Shown in pieces: positions 19,424 through 28,295 of a DNA stretch of 64,000 nucleotides. Origin of the DNA: Litchfieldella qijiaojingensis. GTDB lineage: Bacteria; Pseudomonadota; Gammaproteobacteria; Pseudomonadales; Halomonadaceae. The position numbers and the translations under genes are program-made. Location of the stretch: the NCBI RefSeq assembly GCF_014651875.1, contig NZ_BMXS01000006.1, positions 62,001 through 126,000 on the forward strand. The letters run 5' to 3'. The notes under the pieces are model-generated. The model had not been told where the DNA came from. It was given only the letters and a program-made list of their open reading frames with translations, and did no database searches. Each line of letters begins with the position of its first letter. The first letter of the stretch is position 1.

Positions 19424-20065
19424 ATGAACGCCTTCGCCAAGTTGGCTCTCGCCTCCATCGTGGGTCTGTCGATCTCGGTTGCCCCCTTGTCTGCCACCGA
19501 AAGCAGGGCGGCGGGCGTGTTCGTGCACGGGGGGGCGCATCAAGTCGCGGGAGTACATGTCGGTGGGGTGCTGGTGGTGCACGGCCACGGGCATCCTTCG
19601 ACGTCGGTCGTGATCATCAAACGGCATCATGGGAAGCGGCATGGCTTCCATAGGCGGCACCATGAGCCGAGGCGTCCCATTGGTATTCGTCACGAGGCAC
19701 TACAGGGCGAATTCGACGAGGGTGTTCGCTTCCTGAGCCCTCGGCGAGGGCGGCACCATCGATTCGATCATGGGTTACGGCGGCACCACCGATTCGATCA
19801 TGGGGTACGGCGGCACCATCGATTCGATCATGGGGTACGGCGGCACCATCGATTCGATCATGGGATACGGCGGCACCATCGATTCGATCATGAGCGGATA
19901 CGGCAGCACCGTTTCGGCGTTGGGCACTTTGGCACACGGCTGCGGGATGACGTTCGTGGCATGCAGCCACGAGGGACAGGCAGCATCCGGCCACGCGAGC
20001 GTCACTCTTTTGGTAGCCCGCTCATCAAGCATGAGTCGGGGTTCGGGGCCTCAACATGGAGATAA
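19424..20065 (+). CDS. Exported histidine-rich protein with tandem RRHHRFDHG repeats
   Basis: 213 residues. A signal peptide (MNAFAKLALASIVGLSISVAPLSA) is followed by a glycine/histidine-rich region (VFVHGGAHQVAGVHVGGV), a basic HHGKRHGFHRRHHEPRR stretch, and five tandem copies of a 10-residue unit RRHHRFDHG(V/L/I). The clustered histidines suggest binding of Zn, Ni, Cu or Co in the periplasm, but this is inference; I do not recognise a named family. The ATG has GGGGAG upstream. The gene precedes the EF-G-like gene by 61 bases. Confidence 0.72.
   Translation: MNAFAKLALASIVGLSISVAPLSATESRAAGVFVHGGAHQVAGVHVGGVLVVHGHGHPSTSVVIIKRHHGKRHGFHRRHHEPRRPIGIRHEALQGEFDEGVRFLSPRRGRHHRFDHGLRRHHRFDHGVRRHHRFDHGVRRHHRFDHGIRRHHRFDHERIRQHRFGVGHFGTRLRDDVRGMQPRGTGSIRPRERHSFGSPLIKHESGFGASTWR
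19751..19900 (+). repeat. Five tandem 30-bp repeats inside the histidine-rich gene
   Basis: Units begin at 19751, 19781, 19811, 19841 and 19871 with the core CGGCACCATCGATTCGATCA. Only a few positions vary between copies, and the last third of the fifth copy diverges. The unit length is a multiple of three, so copy number can change without a frameshift. There are no spacers, so this is not a CRISPR array. Confidence 0.9.
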
Positions 20066-20126
20066 CTGCTACCCTTTCAAGAACACTACCTACCCATGAC
20101 ACGCCACCCATAGCGGGGGGGAAACC

Positions 20127-22181
20127 ATGCCCGATCGATCCCCTGAGTGCATTCGTAATATTGCCCTGACCGGCGCGGCCGGGGCTGGCAAGACGACCTT
20201 GGCCGAGGCCCTGTTGGCCATGGCTGGTGTCGTGAATGATGCCGGAAGTGTGGAGAAAGGCTCCACGATCAGCGACACCGCCCCCCAGGAGAAGGCCCTG
20301 CAGCACTCCATCACCGCGTCGGTGATGGGGCTCGAATGGGGAAAAACGTGGATCGACCTTATCGACACGCCTGGCTATGCCGACTTTCAGGGGGCTGCTT
20401 TGTCGATCCTGCCCGCCGTGGAAACGGTGGCAGTGGTGGTCAATGCTCGTAGCGGGATTGATGCCGCCACCCGGCGGATGATGCAGTGGGCCGAGGCTCG
20501 CAGGCTGTGTCGGTTGATCGTGATCAACCAGATCGATGCCGCGCCCTCCGGGCTATCCGCACTGTCGGACGAGATTCGCGCCACTTTCGGCCCGCAATGC
20601 CTGCCGCTCAACTTGCCTGCATCGGGCGCGGAACGAGTGTCGGACTGCTTTTTCGCTCCCGACGGCGAGTCGGACTTTTCCTCCGTCGCCGAGACTCACG
20701 AGATGCTGGTCGATCAAGTGGTGGAACTCGACGAGGAATTGATGGCTGTGTATCTGGAGCAGGGCGAGGAACTCGACCCGGAACAACTCCATGAGCCTTT
20801 CGAGGCGGCACTGCGCGACGGGCACTTGGTGCCCGTTTGTTTTACCTCGGCCACCACCGGTGCCGGAGTGCGCGAGTTGCTGGAGGTGTTCTCACGGCTG
20901 ATGCCCAATCCGCTGGAGGGCAATCCGCCGCCCTTTCTACGCGAAGACGAAGACGGCAAAGGCACGCGCGAGTACCGAGCCCGCCCGGACCCCGATGCCC
21001 ATGTGCTGGCGCATGTGGTCAAGATCGAGCACGACCCATTCCTCGGCAAGATGGCGGTGTTCCGCGTCCATCAAGGTACCGTCACCCGGGATACCCGGTT
21101 GTTCGCGGGCGACGCACGCAAGGCATTCCGGGTGGGAACTCTGTTTCGTCTCCAGGGGCGGCAACACTTGGACGTGTCGCGCTGCGGCCCTGGCGAGATC
21201 TGTGCCCTGGCTAAGGTGGACGAGGTGACCTTCGACACCGTACTGCACGACTCCCACGACGAGGACCATATCCATCTGCGCCCCGTGGAACTGCCCGCTC
21301 CGGTGTTCGGGTTGGCGATTCAGGCAACGCGCCACGGCGACGAACAGAAGCTCTGGGAAGCGCTGGCGAAGATGGTCGAGGAAGACCCAGGCCTGCAGGT
21401 GGAGCAGGACCCCGCGACCCAGGAAACGGTGCTCCGTGGGCTGGGGGAACTGCATCTGCGCATGGCCCTGGAACGCCTGAGCGAGCGTTACCGCGTGGAG
21501 GTCGAGACCAGTCCGCCTTCCATTGCCTACCGGGAAACCATCACCATGCCGGCCGAGGGGCATTGCCGGCACAAGAAGCAGACCGGCGGCGCCGGCCAGT
21601 TCGGTGAGGTGTTCCTGCGCGTGGAGCCGCTGGAGCGAGGCCAGGGCTTCGAGTTCGTGGACACCATCCGTGGCGGCGTCATCCCGGGTTCGTTGCTACC
21701 GGCGGTGGAAAAGGGCGTTCGCCAGGCCATGGCGAGTGGAGCGATTGCCGGCTATCGGTTGCAGGACATCCGAGTCACTGTCCACGATGGCAAGACTCAT
21801 CCGGTGGATTCCAAGGAGATCGCCTTCGTCATCGCTGGTCGCAAGGCCTTCCTGGATGCCGTGCACAAGGCTGGCCCTATCGTGCTGGAGCCCATGGCGG
21901 AACTGGTGGTCGAGGCCCCGGGTACTGCCATGGGGGACATCACCGCCGACCTGTCGGCAAGCCGTGGGCGTATCCAGGATACCCGCTCGATGAGCGATCA
22001 AGTCAGCATTCATGCGGTGGTGCCTCTAGCCGAAGTGGCGGACTACCCCAATCGTCTCAATGCCATGACCGGTGGCTCAGGCACCTATACCCTGCAGTTC
22101 AGTCATTACGAACCGGCCCCTGACAACGTCCAGCGGCGTTTGATGCAGGACTATCGGCCGACGAAGGAAGAGGAAGCATGA
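20127..22181 (+). CDS. Elongation factor G-like GTPase (EF-G-2 type)
   Basis: 684 residues with EF-G domain order: GTPase, domain II, domains III-V. G1 is GAAGAGKT (16-23). The switch I motif RGITI is replaced by LQHSITA. G3 is DTPGYADF (80-87), with Tyr84 where translational EF-G has the catalytic histidine (DTPGH). G4 is NQID (134-137) instead of NKxD. The Thermus EF-G-2 family also has a PGY-type G3, so this is probably a member rather than the housekeeping factor. Domain IV motifs HKKQTGGAGQFGEV and SDQVSIHAVVPLAEV are kept. The next gene starts one base after its stop codon. Confidence 0.88.
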   Translation: MPDRSPECIRNIALTGAAGAGKTTLAEALLAMAGVVNDAGSVEKGSTISDTAPQEKALQHSITASVMGLEWGKTWIDLIDTPGYADFQGAALSILPAVETVAVVVNARSGIDAATRRMMQWAEARRLCRLIVINQIDAAPSGLSALSDEIRATFGPQCLPLNLPASGAERVSDCFFAPDGESDFSSVAETHEMLVDQVVELDEELMAVYLEQGEELDPEQLHEPFEAALRDGHLVPVCFTSATTGAGVRELLEVFSRLMPNPLEGNPPPFLREDEDGKGTREYRARPDPDAHVLAHVVKIEHDPFLGKMAVFRVHQGTVTRDTRLFAGDARKAFRVGTLFRLQGRQHLDVSRCGPGEICALAKVDEVTFDTVLHDSHDEDHIHLRPVELPAPVFGLAIQATRHGDEQKLWEALAKMVEEDPGLQVEQDPATQETVLRGLGELHLRMALERLSERYRVEVETSPPSIAYRETITMPAEGHCRHKKQTGGAGQFGEVFLRVEPLERGQGFEFVDTIRGGVIPGSLLPAVEKGVRQAMASGAIAGYRLQDIRVTVHDGKTHPVDSKEIAFVIAGRKAFLDAVHKAGPIVLEPMAELVVEAPGTAMGDITADLSASRGRIQDTRSMSDQVSIHAVVPLAEVADYPNRLNAMTGGSGTYTLQFSHYEPAPDNVQRRLMQDYRPTKEEEA

Positions 22182-22182
22182 T

Positions 22183-22404
22183 ATGACTCAGACTGTCTCG
22201 GCTGCTTACGACAACATAGACAAGGCCATCAACGCCTTCGATGAACTGGTGTCCGACGGGTTTCCTCGTGAGTCGCTCTTCCTCGACAAAGAAACCAATC
22301 AGGTCAAGGTGATCGTCCCTGACCCGGTGCAGCGGGAAGCGGAAGAGATTCTGCGGCGCCATGAACCGGAGCGGGTCTGGGCGCAGCCATTTCAGCCCCA
22401 GTAG
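22183..22404 (+). CDS. Small acidic protein linked to the EF-G-like gene
   Basis: 73 residues, begins one base after the EF-G-like stop, so almost certainly co-translated with it. The sequence (TVSAAYDNIDKAINAFDELVSDGFPRESLFLD) looks like a small ferredoxin-like alpha/beta domain of the kind that starts with a helix after a short strand (a general-stress-protein-like N-terminus). I do not recognise a named family. No membrane segment or signal peptide is visible. A perfect 11-bp stem-loop follows the stop. Confidence 0.7.
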   Translation: MTQTVSAAYDNIDKAINAFDELVSDGFPRESLFLDKETNQVKVIVPDPVQREAEEILRRHEPERVWAQPFQPQ

Positions 22405-22416
22405 GCCGTAGACATG

Positions 22417-22442
22417 ACACGACCCGGAAGACCGGGTCGTGT
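22417..22442 (+). terminator. Stem-loop after the EF-G-like operon
   Basis: A perfect 11-bp inverted repeat (ACACGACCCGG and its complement) with a four-base loop AAGA, 12 bases after the stop at 22404. Only a weak T-containing tail (AGTTCTGC) follows, so termination may be Rho-assisted. Confidence 0.65.
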
Positions 22443-22478
22443 AGTTCTGCGATGAAATAGCGTTAGGCGTAACCCCAT

Positions 22479-22625
22479 TCAATGCCTGCGGTGGCGGCGC
22501 TCCCGCTCGTCGATACGCACTGGCTGGCGCGTGAGGTGCCGCTTGCCTCCAACGCCGGCATGGATGGCAATGGCCAGGATGGCTGCGGCGGCCAAGCCAA
22601 CGGTTAGAGTCTCGATGGTTCCCAT
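22479..22625 (-). CDS. Small single-helix membrane protein, unknown
   Basis: 48 residues: one hydrophobic helix (TLTVGLAAAAILAIAIHAGV) then a very basic tail rich in Arg and His (DERERRHRRH). The ATG at 22625 has AGGAGGAG upstream at optimal spacing; the longer open frame to 22718 has no such support. It is convergent with the EF-G-like operon. Function unknown; small basic-tailed membrane proteins of this type are common and rarely annotated. Confidence 0.6.
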   Translation of the reverse strand: MGTIETLTVGLAAAAILAIAIHAGVGGKRHLTRQPVRIDERERRHRRH

Positions 22626-22836
22626 TGGGCTCCTCCTGCTGACGTGTGGGGTTGCGACACCTGGGGCTGACTGGCTCCGTCGGCGCCATGCATCGGTGAG
22701 TTCTAGCATAGACAGCATCGACGCGATTAGGTGCCCTGCTATCTTACCTTAAGCGTAGATCATCCCCGCTTCCTGGTGTTTTTCCATTGCTAGCGGTTGT
22801 CAACGAGGAAGCATGACAACGGAGAGGAGAATATCG

Positions 22837-23844
22837 ATGAAGGTCGCAGCAGTGCGCAGCCCCGGTGGTCTGGATCGTCTCGAAATCAACGATGGGGCGG
22901 AACCCGCTGAGCCAGGGCCGGGTGAGATTCGCGTTCGCGTGCATGCCAGTTCACTCAACTACCACGACTATGGCGTCGTCTCGGGAAGAAAGCCGACCGG
23001 AGACGGCCGCATCCCGATGTCCGACGGAGCCGGGGTGGTCGAGGCAGTGGGCACAGGTGTCGAAGAGTTCGTGGTAGGTGATGCGGTCGTCTCCACCTTC
23101 TTCCCGACCTGGCTGGACGGCCCGGCGCGAATAGGCGACTTCACCACCGTCCCCGGTGACGGCGTCGACGGTTATGCCTGCGAGCAGGTGGTGCGCCCGG
23201 CGACCTGGTTCACGCATGCACCCAAGGGATACCGCCACGCCGAGGCGGCGACGCTGACTACCGCCGGGCTCACTGCGTGGCGGGCGCTGGTGGTCGACGG
23301 TAACCTCAAGGCCGGCGATACGGTGCTGACGCTGGGTACCGGCGGTGTGTCGATCTTCGCCCTGCAGTTCGCAAAATTGATGGGCGCGCGGGTGATTGCT
23401 ACCTCCTCGTCCGACGAGAAGATCGAACGACTCAAGGAGCTAGGCGCCGATCACACGCTCAACTACAAGCGCGAGCCGGAGTGGGGGGCACACGTGAAGG
23501 AGTTGAACGGCGGGCGCGGCGTCGATCATGTCATCGAGGTCGGTGGTTCTGGCACGTTGCCGCAGTCCATCGAGGCCGTACGCATCGGTGGGCATATTTC
23601 GATGATCGGTGTGCTCACCGGTCGTGTAGGGGAAGTGCCCACCGCCAAGCTGATGGCCAAGCAGGCCCGCCTGCAGGGCCTGATCGTGGGCAGCCGACAG
23701 CATCAGATCGAGATGATCCGCGCCCTTGAGGCAGGCAGCATGCGACCGGTGATCGATCGTAGCTTCTCGCTGGAAGAGATCGCCGACGCCTTCCGATACG
23801 AGGAGGCGGGACGCCACTTCGGCAAGATCTGCCTGGAATTTTGA
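22837..23844 (+). CDS. Zinc-independent MDR alcohol dehydrogenase / quinone oxidoreductase-like
   Basis: 335 residues of the medium-chain dehydrogenase superfamily. The N-terminal GroES-like half contains GEIRVRVHASSLNYHDY; the Rossmann half contains LGTGGVSIFALQFAKLMGARVIATSSS, a nucleotide-binding loop. The catalytic zinc ligands of classical alcohol dehydrogenases are not evident in the N-terminal half (HASSLNYHDYG replaces the GVCHTD-type motif), so a quinone oxidoreductase or enoyl reductase-like reaction is more likely. ATG 22837 has GGAGAGGAGA upstream. It is convergent with the PPOX gene. Confidence 0.88.
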   Translation: MKVAAVRSPGGLDRLEINDGAEPAEPGPGEIRVRVHASSLNYHDYGVVSGRKPTGDGRIPMSDGAGVVEAVGTGVEEFVVGDAVVSTFFPTWLDGPARIGDFTTVPGDGVDGYACEQVVRPATWFTHAPKGYRHAEAATLTTAGLTAWRALVVDGNLKAGDTVLTLGTGGVSIFALQFAKLMGARVIATSSSDEKIERLKELGADHTLNYKREPEWGAHVKELNGGRGVDHVIEVGGSGTLPQSIEAVRIGGHISMIGVLTGRVGEVPTAKLMAKQARLQGLIVGSRQHQIEMIRALEAGSMRPVIDRSFSLEEIADAFRYEEAGRHFGKICLEF

Positions 23845-23896
23845 TGGAGAAATGGATCGCCATTGGGGTGGGATATCGGACTGGCAGCCTGCGACA

Positions 23897-24526
23897 TCAA
23901 TACAGCCGTTTCTGTCCGTCATCGTCGATGATCGCCTGCATTTGAGGCACGCTGGCCTCGAGAGCGCCATGCGCTACCATCGCCTCGGCAAGTGAAGGTA
24001 CCTCTCGCGTGTCGGGCCAGTGTGCTGGGTTCCACAGGTGTGAGCGCACGATGCATTTGGGGCAGTGCATGAACGCTGCTTCGACGCTCACGACAAGAAC
24101 AAGGTTGGGTGCTTTTCCCGCCACCGCCAGTCGTTCCTGTAGCGCCTTGTCTCGTACGATACACGCCTTACCCCTGACTCGCAGGGTGTCGCCAATCCCT
24201 GGAATCAGGAATATCAATCCGACCTGCGGATGTACGAGCAGATTTTCGAAACTGTCGACCCGGTTGTTTCCGAGTCGATCCGGGATCGCTAATGTGTTCG
24301 CATCGAGTACGGCGACAAATCCTGCTGGGTCGCCTTTTGGCGAGAGATCCAACCGATTTTCCAGCCCGCGTGTCGCCACGACGACAAAAGGTGATGCGGC
24401 AATGAAGCGCGCACAGATATCGTCTATATGGTCGATCACCTTGTGACTGACCTTGCGGCTGGGTTCCTTTATCAATTCACGAAGCCGCACACGCGAGGTG
24501 ATGACTTCGTCAAATCGCCTTTCCAT
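23897..24526 (-). CDS. FMN-dependent PPOX-type flavoprotein (MSMEG_1061-like)
   Basis: 209 residues of the pyridoxamine 5'-phosphate oxidase-like split-barrel family. Recognisable parts: FVVVATRGLENRLDLSPKGDPAGFV, the FMN-contact region LAIPDRLGNNRVDSFENLLVHPQVGLIFLIPG, and HCPKCIVRSHLW, a signature of the MSMEG_1061 subgroup. Such proteins act as small flavin reductases. It lies 55 bases downstream of the broken BBE oxidoreductase on the same strand and may once have been expressed with it. Confidence 0.87.
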   Translation of the reverse strand: MERRFDEVITSRVRLRELIKEPSRKVSHKVIDHIDDICARFIAASPFVVVATRGLENRLDLSPKGDPAGFVAVLDANTLAIPDRLGNNRVDSFENLLVHPQVGLIFLIPGIGDTLRVRGKACIVRDKALQERLAVAGKAPNLVLVVSVEAAFMHCPKCIVRSHLWNPAHWPDTREVPSLAEAMVAHGALEASVPQMQAIIDDDGQKRLY

Positions 24527-24581
24527 GATTCGCTCCTGATCGGACGGGGCCTGATAGAGTCACAGGCCCCTTCCAATGTCA

Positions 24582-25999
24582 TTAGGCGGTTTTTGCCAAT
24601 GTCGCGGGCGTGATGTTCTGATTCATTCGAAACAGGTTTTCGGGATCGAATTGCTGTTTCACCTGTTGGAGCCGGGCGTAGTTGTGGCTGTAGGCGCTAT
24701 CGATACGCTGTGTTTCGTCCTCGGTAAGGAAATTGACGTAACCACCGCCGGTGGCAAACGGTGCGGTATCGCGGAACACGTTACGCGACCAGTCTCGTAT
24801 GCGTTCGTCTTCACTGGCGTCGCGCCACCGACCATGCACGTTCATGACGAAGTTGGCATCGCGTCCGGCATAGGCCGTATCGGTTTCGGCGATCTCGCCA
24901 GCCACACCGCCCAACTGGGCGACGAATATTTCGCACTCGGGGCCGGGTAGCATCCTGGCGGAATCGATCAGTGTGTCGATCAGTTCATCCGTGATCATGT
25001 TGAAGTTATTCGACTTCCAGTAGTTTCTGGCGCCCTCTGTAAGGAGTGGATCGAAGGCGGTCTGGAAGTCGGCATAGGGTTGTCCTCCCAATGCACTGCC
25101 GAGTGGGTTGCCGAAGTCGAGCAGCGAAGCCGTTAGCTGCTTGCCTTTTTCGAGGTCGCCGTTAAATGCCGCAGCGAAAACCACCACTGGCAGGCCATGG
25201 GACGACTCAGGAAGAAATGGTAGGGGCGGGGCTTGACGCAGTACCGTCCAGACACTGAGCTCCCTCGGGGCATTGGCAATGAAATCGCGCCAGGCACGTA
25301 GCACCTGCTGTGCCTCGGCAAACGGGTAAACGACCAATCCTGCATGAATCAGAGGACCTACAGGGTGCAGTTGGAATTCGAAAGAGGTGACGATGCCGAA
25401 GTTCCCGCCCCCGCCGCGAATGCCCCAGAACAATTCAGGCTCCTGTGTCGCCGAAACGACATGACGTTGGCCGTCGGCCGTCACGATATCGGCAGAAACG
25501 AGGTTGTCGATGGTCAAGCCATGCTGACGCGTGAGCCAGCCGAAGCCGCCGCCGAGGCAGAGTCCGGCAACTCCGGTCGTGGAATTGATGCCCAGCGGGG
25601 TCGCCAGTCCATAAGCCTGTGTCTCGCGGTCGACATCGCCGAGCAATGCACCTGCGCCGACACGCGCCGTTTTCTTCTCGGGGTCGACGCGCACGCTGCG
25701 CATTGACGATAGATCGATCATCAATCCCCCAGATGGCCGCCCCCGCGAACACTGACTAACATATGGTGAGTTCGTGCAAAGTCGATCGCATTGCATACAT
25801 CCTGCGTGCCGAGGCAGCGGGCAATCAGTGCTGGACGGCGATCTACCATCGCATTCCATATGGCACGTGTTTCGTCGTAGCCTTCGTCCGTTGCGGTGAG
25901 AACACCGCCACGAATATGCTGAGCCAGTTCGGCGACCACGTCGGGGGACAGCGAAGCCGATGCCCCGTCGAGGGTTTGATAGATCAGGTGTTGTTGCAT
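24582..25999 (-). pseudogene. BBE-type FAD-binding oxidoreductase, inactivated by a small frameshifting deletion
   Basis: The intact paralogue at 41875-43314 gives the expected sequence. Here the 5' part (25999 to about 25733) runs in frame up to SVRGGGH, then hits a stop within three codons. The rest (about 25730-24582) continues in another frame from GGLMIDLSSMRSVRVDPEK to the C-terminus. The residues HIAGNAVAD, just after the FAD-attachment histidine, are missing, a net loss of about 25 bases near 25730. Both parts otherwise match the paralogue closely, so decay is recent. A functional protein is unlikely. BBE enzymes bind FAD covalently and oxidise alcohols, sugars or amines. Confidence 0.88.
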
Positions 26000-26220
26000 G
26001 GGAATCTTCCTTTGAATTCAAGTGCCTGTGACATGCGGAGGCATGACCCGAACTTGCGGCGGCGTATCGTTGCGTGTTGCAAGAGGAAGTATGCGAGTTT
26101 GGAATCATGCTTAACTGCCTCAGGTTCCAGCACACATAGCCAAAAGTCCGGTTTGTCACGGTTCACTGAGTTCGCTGTGTCGATGACAGAGCGCTGCATT
26201 ACTCACCCCAGAGAAAGTTC

Positions 26221-27258
26221 ATGAGTCAGGACACGTTGTCTGAGGTGTTACGCAGCATCCGCTTGCGAGGGGCGGTGTTCTATCACGTCGAAGGCAATGC
26301 CAGTTGGGTGAGCGAGGCACCGGCTGCCATCGATGTCGCTGACCTGATCATGCCGGGGATCGAGCATGTCATGGCCTATCACGTACTTACCCATGGCTCG
26401 TGCTGGGCCACTGTGATCGGCAAAACACCGGTTCCCTTGCAGGAAGGCGACGTGGTGGTGTTTCCCCGTGGCGACCCGCATGTGATGTCGAGCGAGCCAG
26501 GTATGCGTGGCCAGCTGGATATGCACCCATATCAGCTGCCACGCCCGGAGCAGTTGCCGTTCTTCGCCAGCCGGAAAGGTGATTCCCTCTCGATGTCACG
26601 GTTTGACCGAGGAAGTGGACAGGTTGATGCGACGTTGGTGTGTGGCTTCTTCGGTTGCGATGCACGCCCTTTCAATCCATTGCTCGCCAGCTTGCCGCAT
26701 CTCCTCCATGTACGTGCGGGGCAGGACAGGGCTGAAGATTGGATAACCCACTTCATCCGTTTTGCGCTTTCCGAATCGGTCCACAAGCGTCCAGGGGGTG
26801 AAGCTCTGCTCGAGCGGTTGAGCGAGACCATGTTCGTCGAGTTGGTGCGTCGTTACCTTGAGGAGATGCCGGAAGGGCAATCGAACTGGCTTGCCGGCTT
26901 GCGTGATCGCTATGTGGGGCGTGCGTTAGCGCTGTTGCATGAGCGGCCCGGCGATACTTGGACGATCGACAAGCTCGCCGACCGAATCGGTTTGTCACGC
27001 TCGGCATTGCACGAGCGCTTCGCCCGGTTTACCGGCCATCCCCCGATGCAATATCTGACTAAATGGCGAATGCAGGTGGCCGCTGGGTTGTTGCGGCAAT
27101 CGAATGCCCCACTTGCCTCGATCGCGCTCGAAGTAGGCTATGAGTCGGAGACAGCGTTCAGCCGCGCATTTCGGCGCGAAACCGGAATGCCACCGGCCGC
27201 GTGGCGGCGTGAGCAGTCACGGATGGCGGAGCGTGCCATGACAGAGCGCTCGGTCTGA
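26221..27258 (+). CDS. AraC family regulator with N-terminal cupin domain (copy 1)
   Basis: 345 residues. The N-terminal half is an AraC-type cupin (EGDVVVFPRGDPHVMSSEPG), the C-terminal half the double helix-turn-helix: TIDKLADRIGLSRSALHERFARFTGHPPMQYLTKWRMQ and VASIALEVGYESETAFSRAFRRETG-like second helix. It is divergent from the broken oxidoreductase and closely similar to the regulator at 43553, which is divergent from the intact copy. It probably activates its neighbouring oxidoreductase when an effector is present. The start follows AGAGAAAGTTC. Confidence 0.9.
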   Translation: MSQDTLSEVLRSIRLRGAVFYHVEGNASWVSEAPAAIDVADLIMPGIEHVMAYHVLTHGSCWATVIGKTPVPLQEGDVVVFPRGDPHVMSSEPGMRGQLDMHPYQLPRPEQLPFFASRKGDSLSMSRFDRGSGQVDATLVCGFFGCDARPFNPLLASLPHLLHVRAGQDRAEDWITHFIRFALSESVHKRPGGEALLERLSETMFVELVRRYLEEMPEGQSNWLAGLRDRYVGRALALLHERPGDTWTIDKLADRIGLSRSALHERFARFTGHPPMQYLTKWRMQVAAGLLRQSNAPLASIALEVGYESETAFSRAFRRETGMPPAAWRREQSRMAERAMTERSV

Positions 27259-27297
27259 TGGATGAGCCATGCTCGTGCTTGAGTGTGCTGCAGCTGT

Positions 27298-28188
27298 TCA
27301 AGGGAGCGCCAGGCTTGGGTCACGAAATGTCTCGATGATCCAGCGCTTGACGGTGCAGGCGGCAGGACTGAGCAGTGGCTTTCTGGCATGGGCCAGATAG
27401 ATATGCCGCCGGGCGGGTAGTGAGGCATCGAATGGTACCACCAATCGTCCGCTCTCCAGGGCCTGACGGCTGAGGAGGGAGTCGCCCAGGGCGATACCGA
27501 GGCCGTTTTCTGCCGATTGGTGGGCGAGCAGGGCCTGATCGACATGCAATCGGTGGGTATCGGAAAGCTTCAGATCATGGGCTTGGATCAGGCGTGGCCA
27601 GTCCTGGTGCAGGATGTCGTTGATCAGGGTGACACCGTGCAAGTGACCATGAACAAGGTCTGGGTGAGCAGCCAGGTAGGCCGGGCTGCATACCGGAAAT
27701 ATATGGAGTTGGGTCAGCAGGGTGCAGTCGAGCTGATCGTCGGCTCGGGGCAGATAGCGAATCGCCAGGTCGTTGCCGGCCTCTTGTAGCGAGTAGAGCA
27801 GCGACGAGGCATTCAATCGTAGTTCGATATTCGGATGGCGGGAACGGAAGGCGGGCAAGGCCGGGCCGAGAAACAGCAGGGCGAAGGCGGGTGGCAGGGA
27901 CAGGCGTACCACCTTGAGACGGTCCAACTGTTGCATCGACTGGCTGACACCAATCAGTTCCTCCATCAGCGGAGCAATACGTCGATAGTAAGCGTTGCCT
28001 GCCTCGGTAAGCACGATGGAGCGAGCGCGTCGCTCGAATAGTGTCATCCCCAGCCAATTCTCCAGGCTCTTGATCTGCTGGCTAATCGCCCCGGGGGTAA
28101 CGGCGGCCTCGTCAGCCGCTTTCTTGAAGCTGAGGTGCTGCGCGGCAAGGCAGAAGCACTGGATGGCTTTGAGGGGTGGTTGGCTCAT
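27298..28188 (-). CDS. LysR family regulator (GcvA-like)
   Basis: 296 residues. The N-terminal winged helix-turn-helix is PPLKAIQCFCLAAQHLSFKKAADEAAVTPGAISQQIKSLENWLG, with the FERR...LTEAG wing typical of the GcvA subgroup. The C-terminal periplasmic-binding-like effector domain follows. It is divergent from the MFS transporter at 28296 (108 bases between starts), the classical arrangement of a LysR regulator and its target. The effector is unknown. Confidence 0.9.
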   Translation of the reverse strand: MSQPPLKAIQCFCLAAQHLSFKKAADEAAVTPGAISQQIKSLENWLGMTLFERRARSIVLTEAGNAYYRRIAPLMEELIGVSQSMQQLDRLKVVRLSLPPAFALLFLGPALPAFRSRHPNIELRLNASSLLYSLQEAGNDLAIRYLPRADDQLDCTLLTQLHIFPVCSPAYLAAHPDLVHGHLHGVTLINDILHQDWPRLIQAHDLKLSDTHRLHVDQALLAHQSAENGLGIALGDSLLSRQALESGRLVVPFDASLPARRHIYLAHARKPLLSPAACTVKRWIIETFRDPSLALP

Positions 28189-28256
28189 GGGCGAGATTTT
28201 CTATTGCATGAGAACGTAATAACTCGTTTGTCGGTTTATCAGAAAACATCGAGGAT

Positions 28257-28292
28257 GGCGACTATTGACCAATTTTGGCCACTGGAGTCGCC
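28257..28292 (+). promoter_or_regulatory. Inverted repeat in the MFS leader that can hide the ribosome site
   Basis: GGCGACT (28257-28263) pairs with AGTCGCC (28286-28292), 22 bases apart. The right arm overlaps the end of GGAG (28284-28287), the only purine-rich site before ATG 28296. If formed in mRNA, the hairpin would sequester the ribosome site. It may instead be part of the LysR operator. The sequence is seen directly; the role is inferred. Confidence 0.35.
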
Positions 28293-28295
28293 GTC

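Noticed and set aside
19751-19900. CRISPR array
   Set aside because: The repeats are contiguous without spacers, lie inside a coding frame and there are no cas genes.
19770-20099. Open frames over the 30-bp repeats on both strands (for example a GYGG-repeat frame)
   Set aside because: A repeat of length divisible by three leaves several frames open. Only the frame with a signal peptide and a ribosome site at 19424 is supported.
22626-22718. Longer start for the small membrane protein at 22479
   Set aside because: No ribosome site; AGGAGGAG lies exactly before ATG 22625.
26000-26159. Upstream extension of the broken BBE gene to 26159
   Set aside because: The sequence before ATG 25999 does not match the paralogue; the extension is just an open frame.
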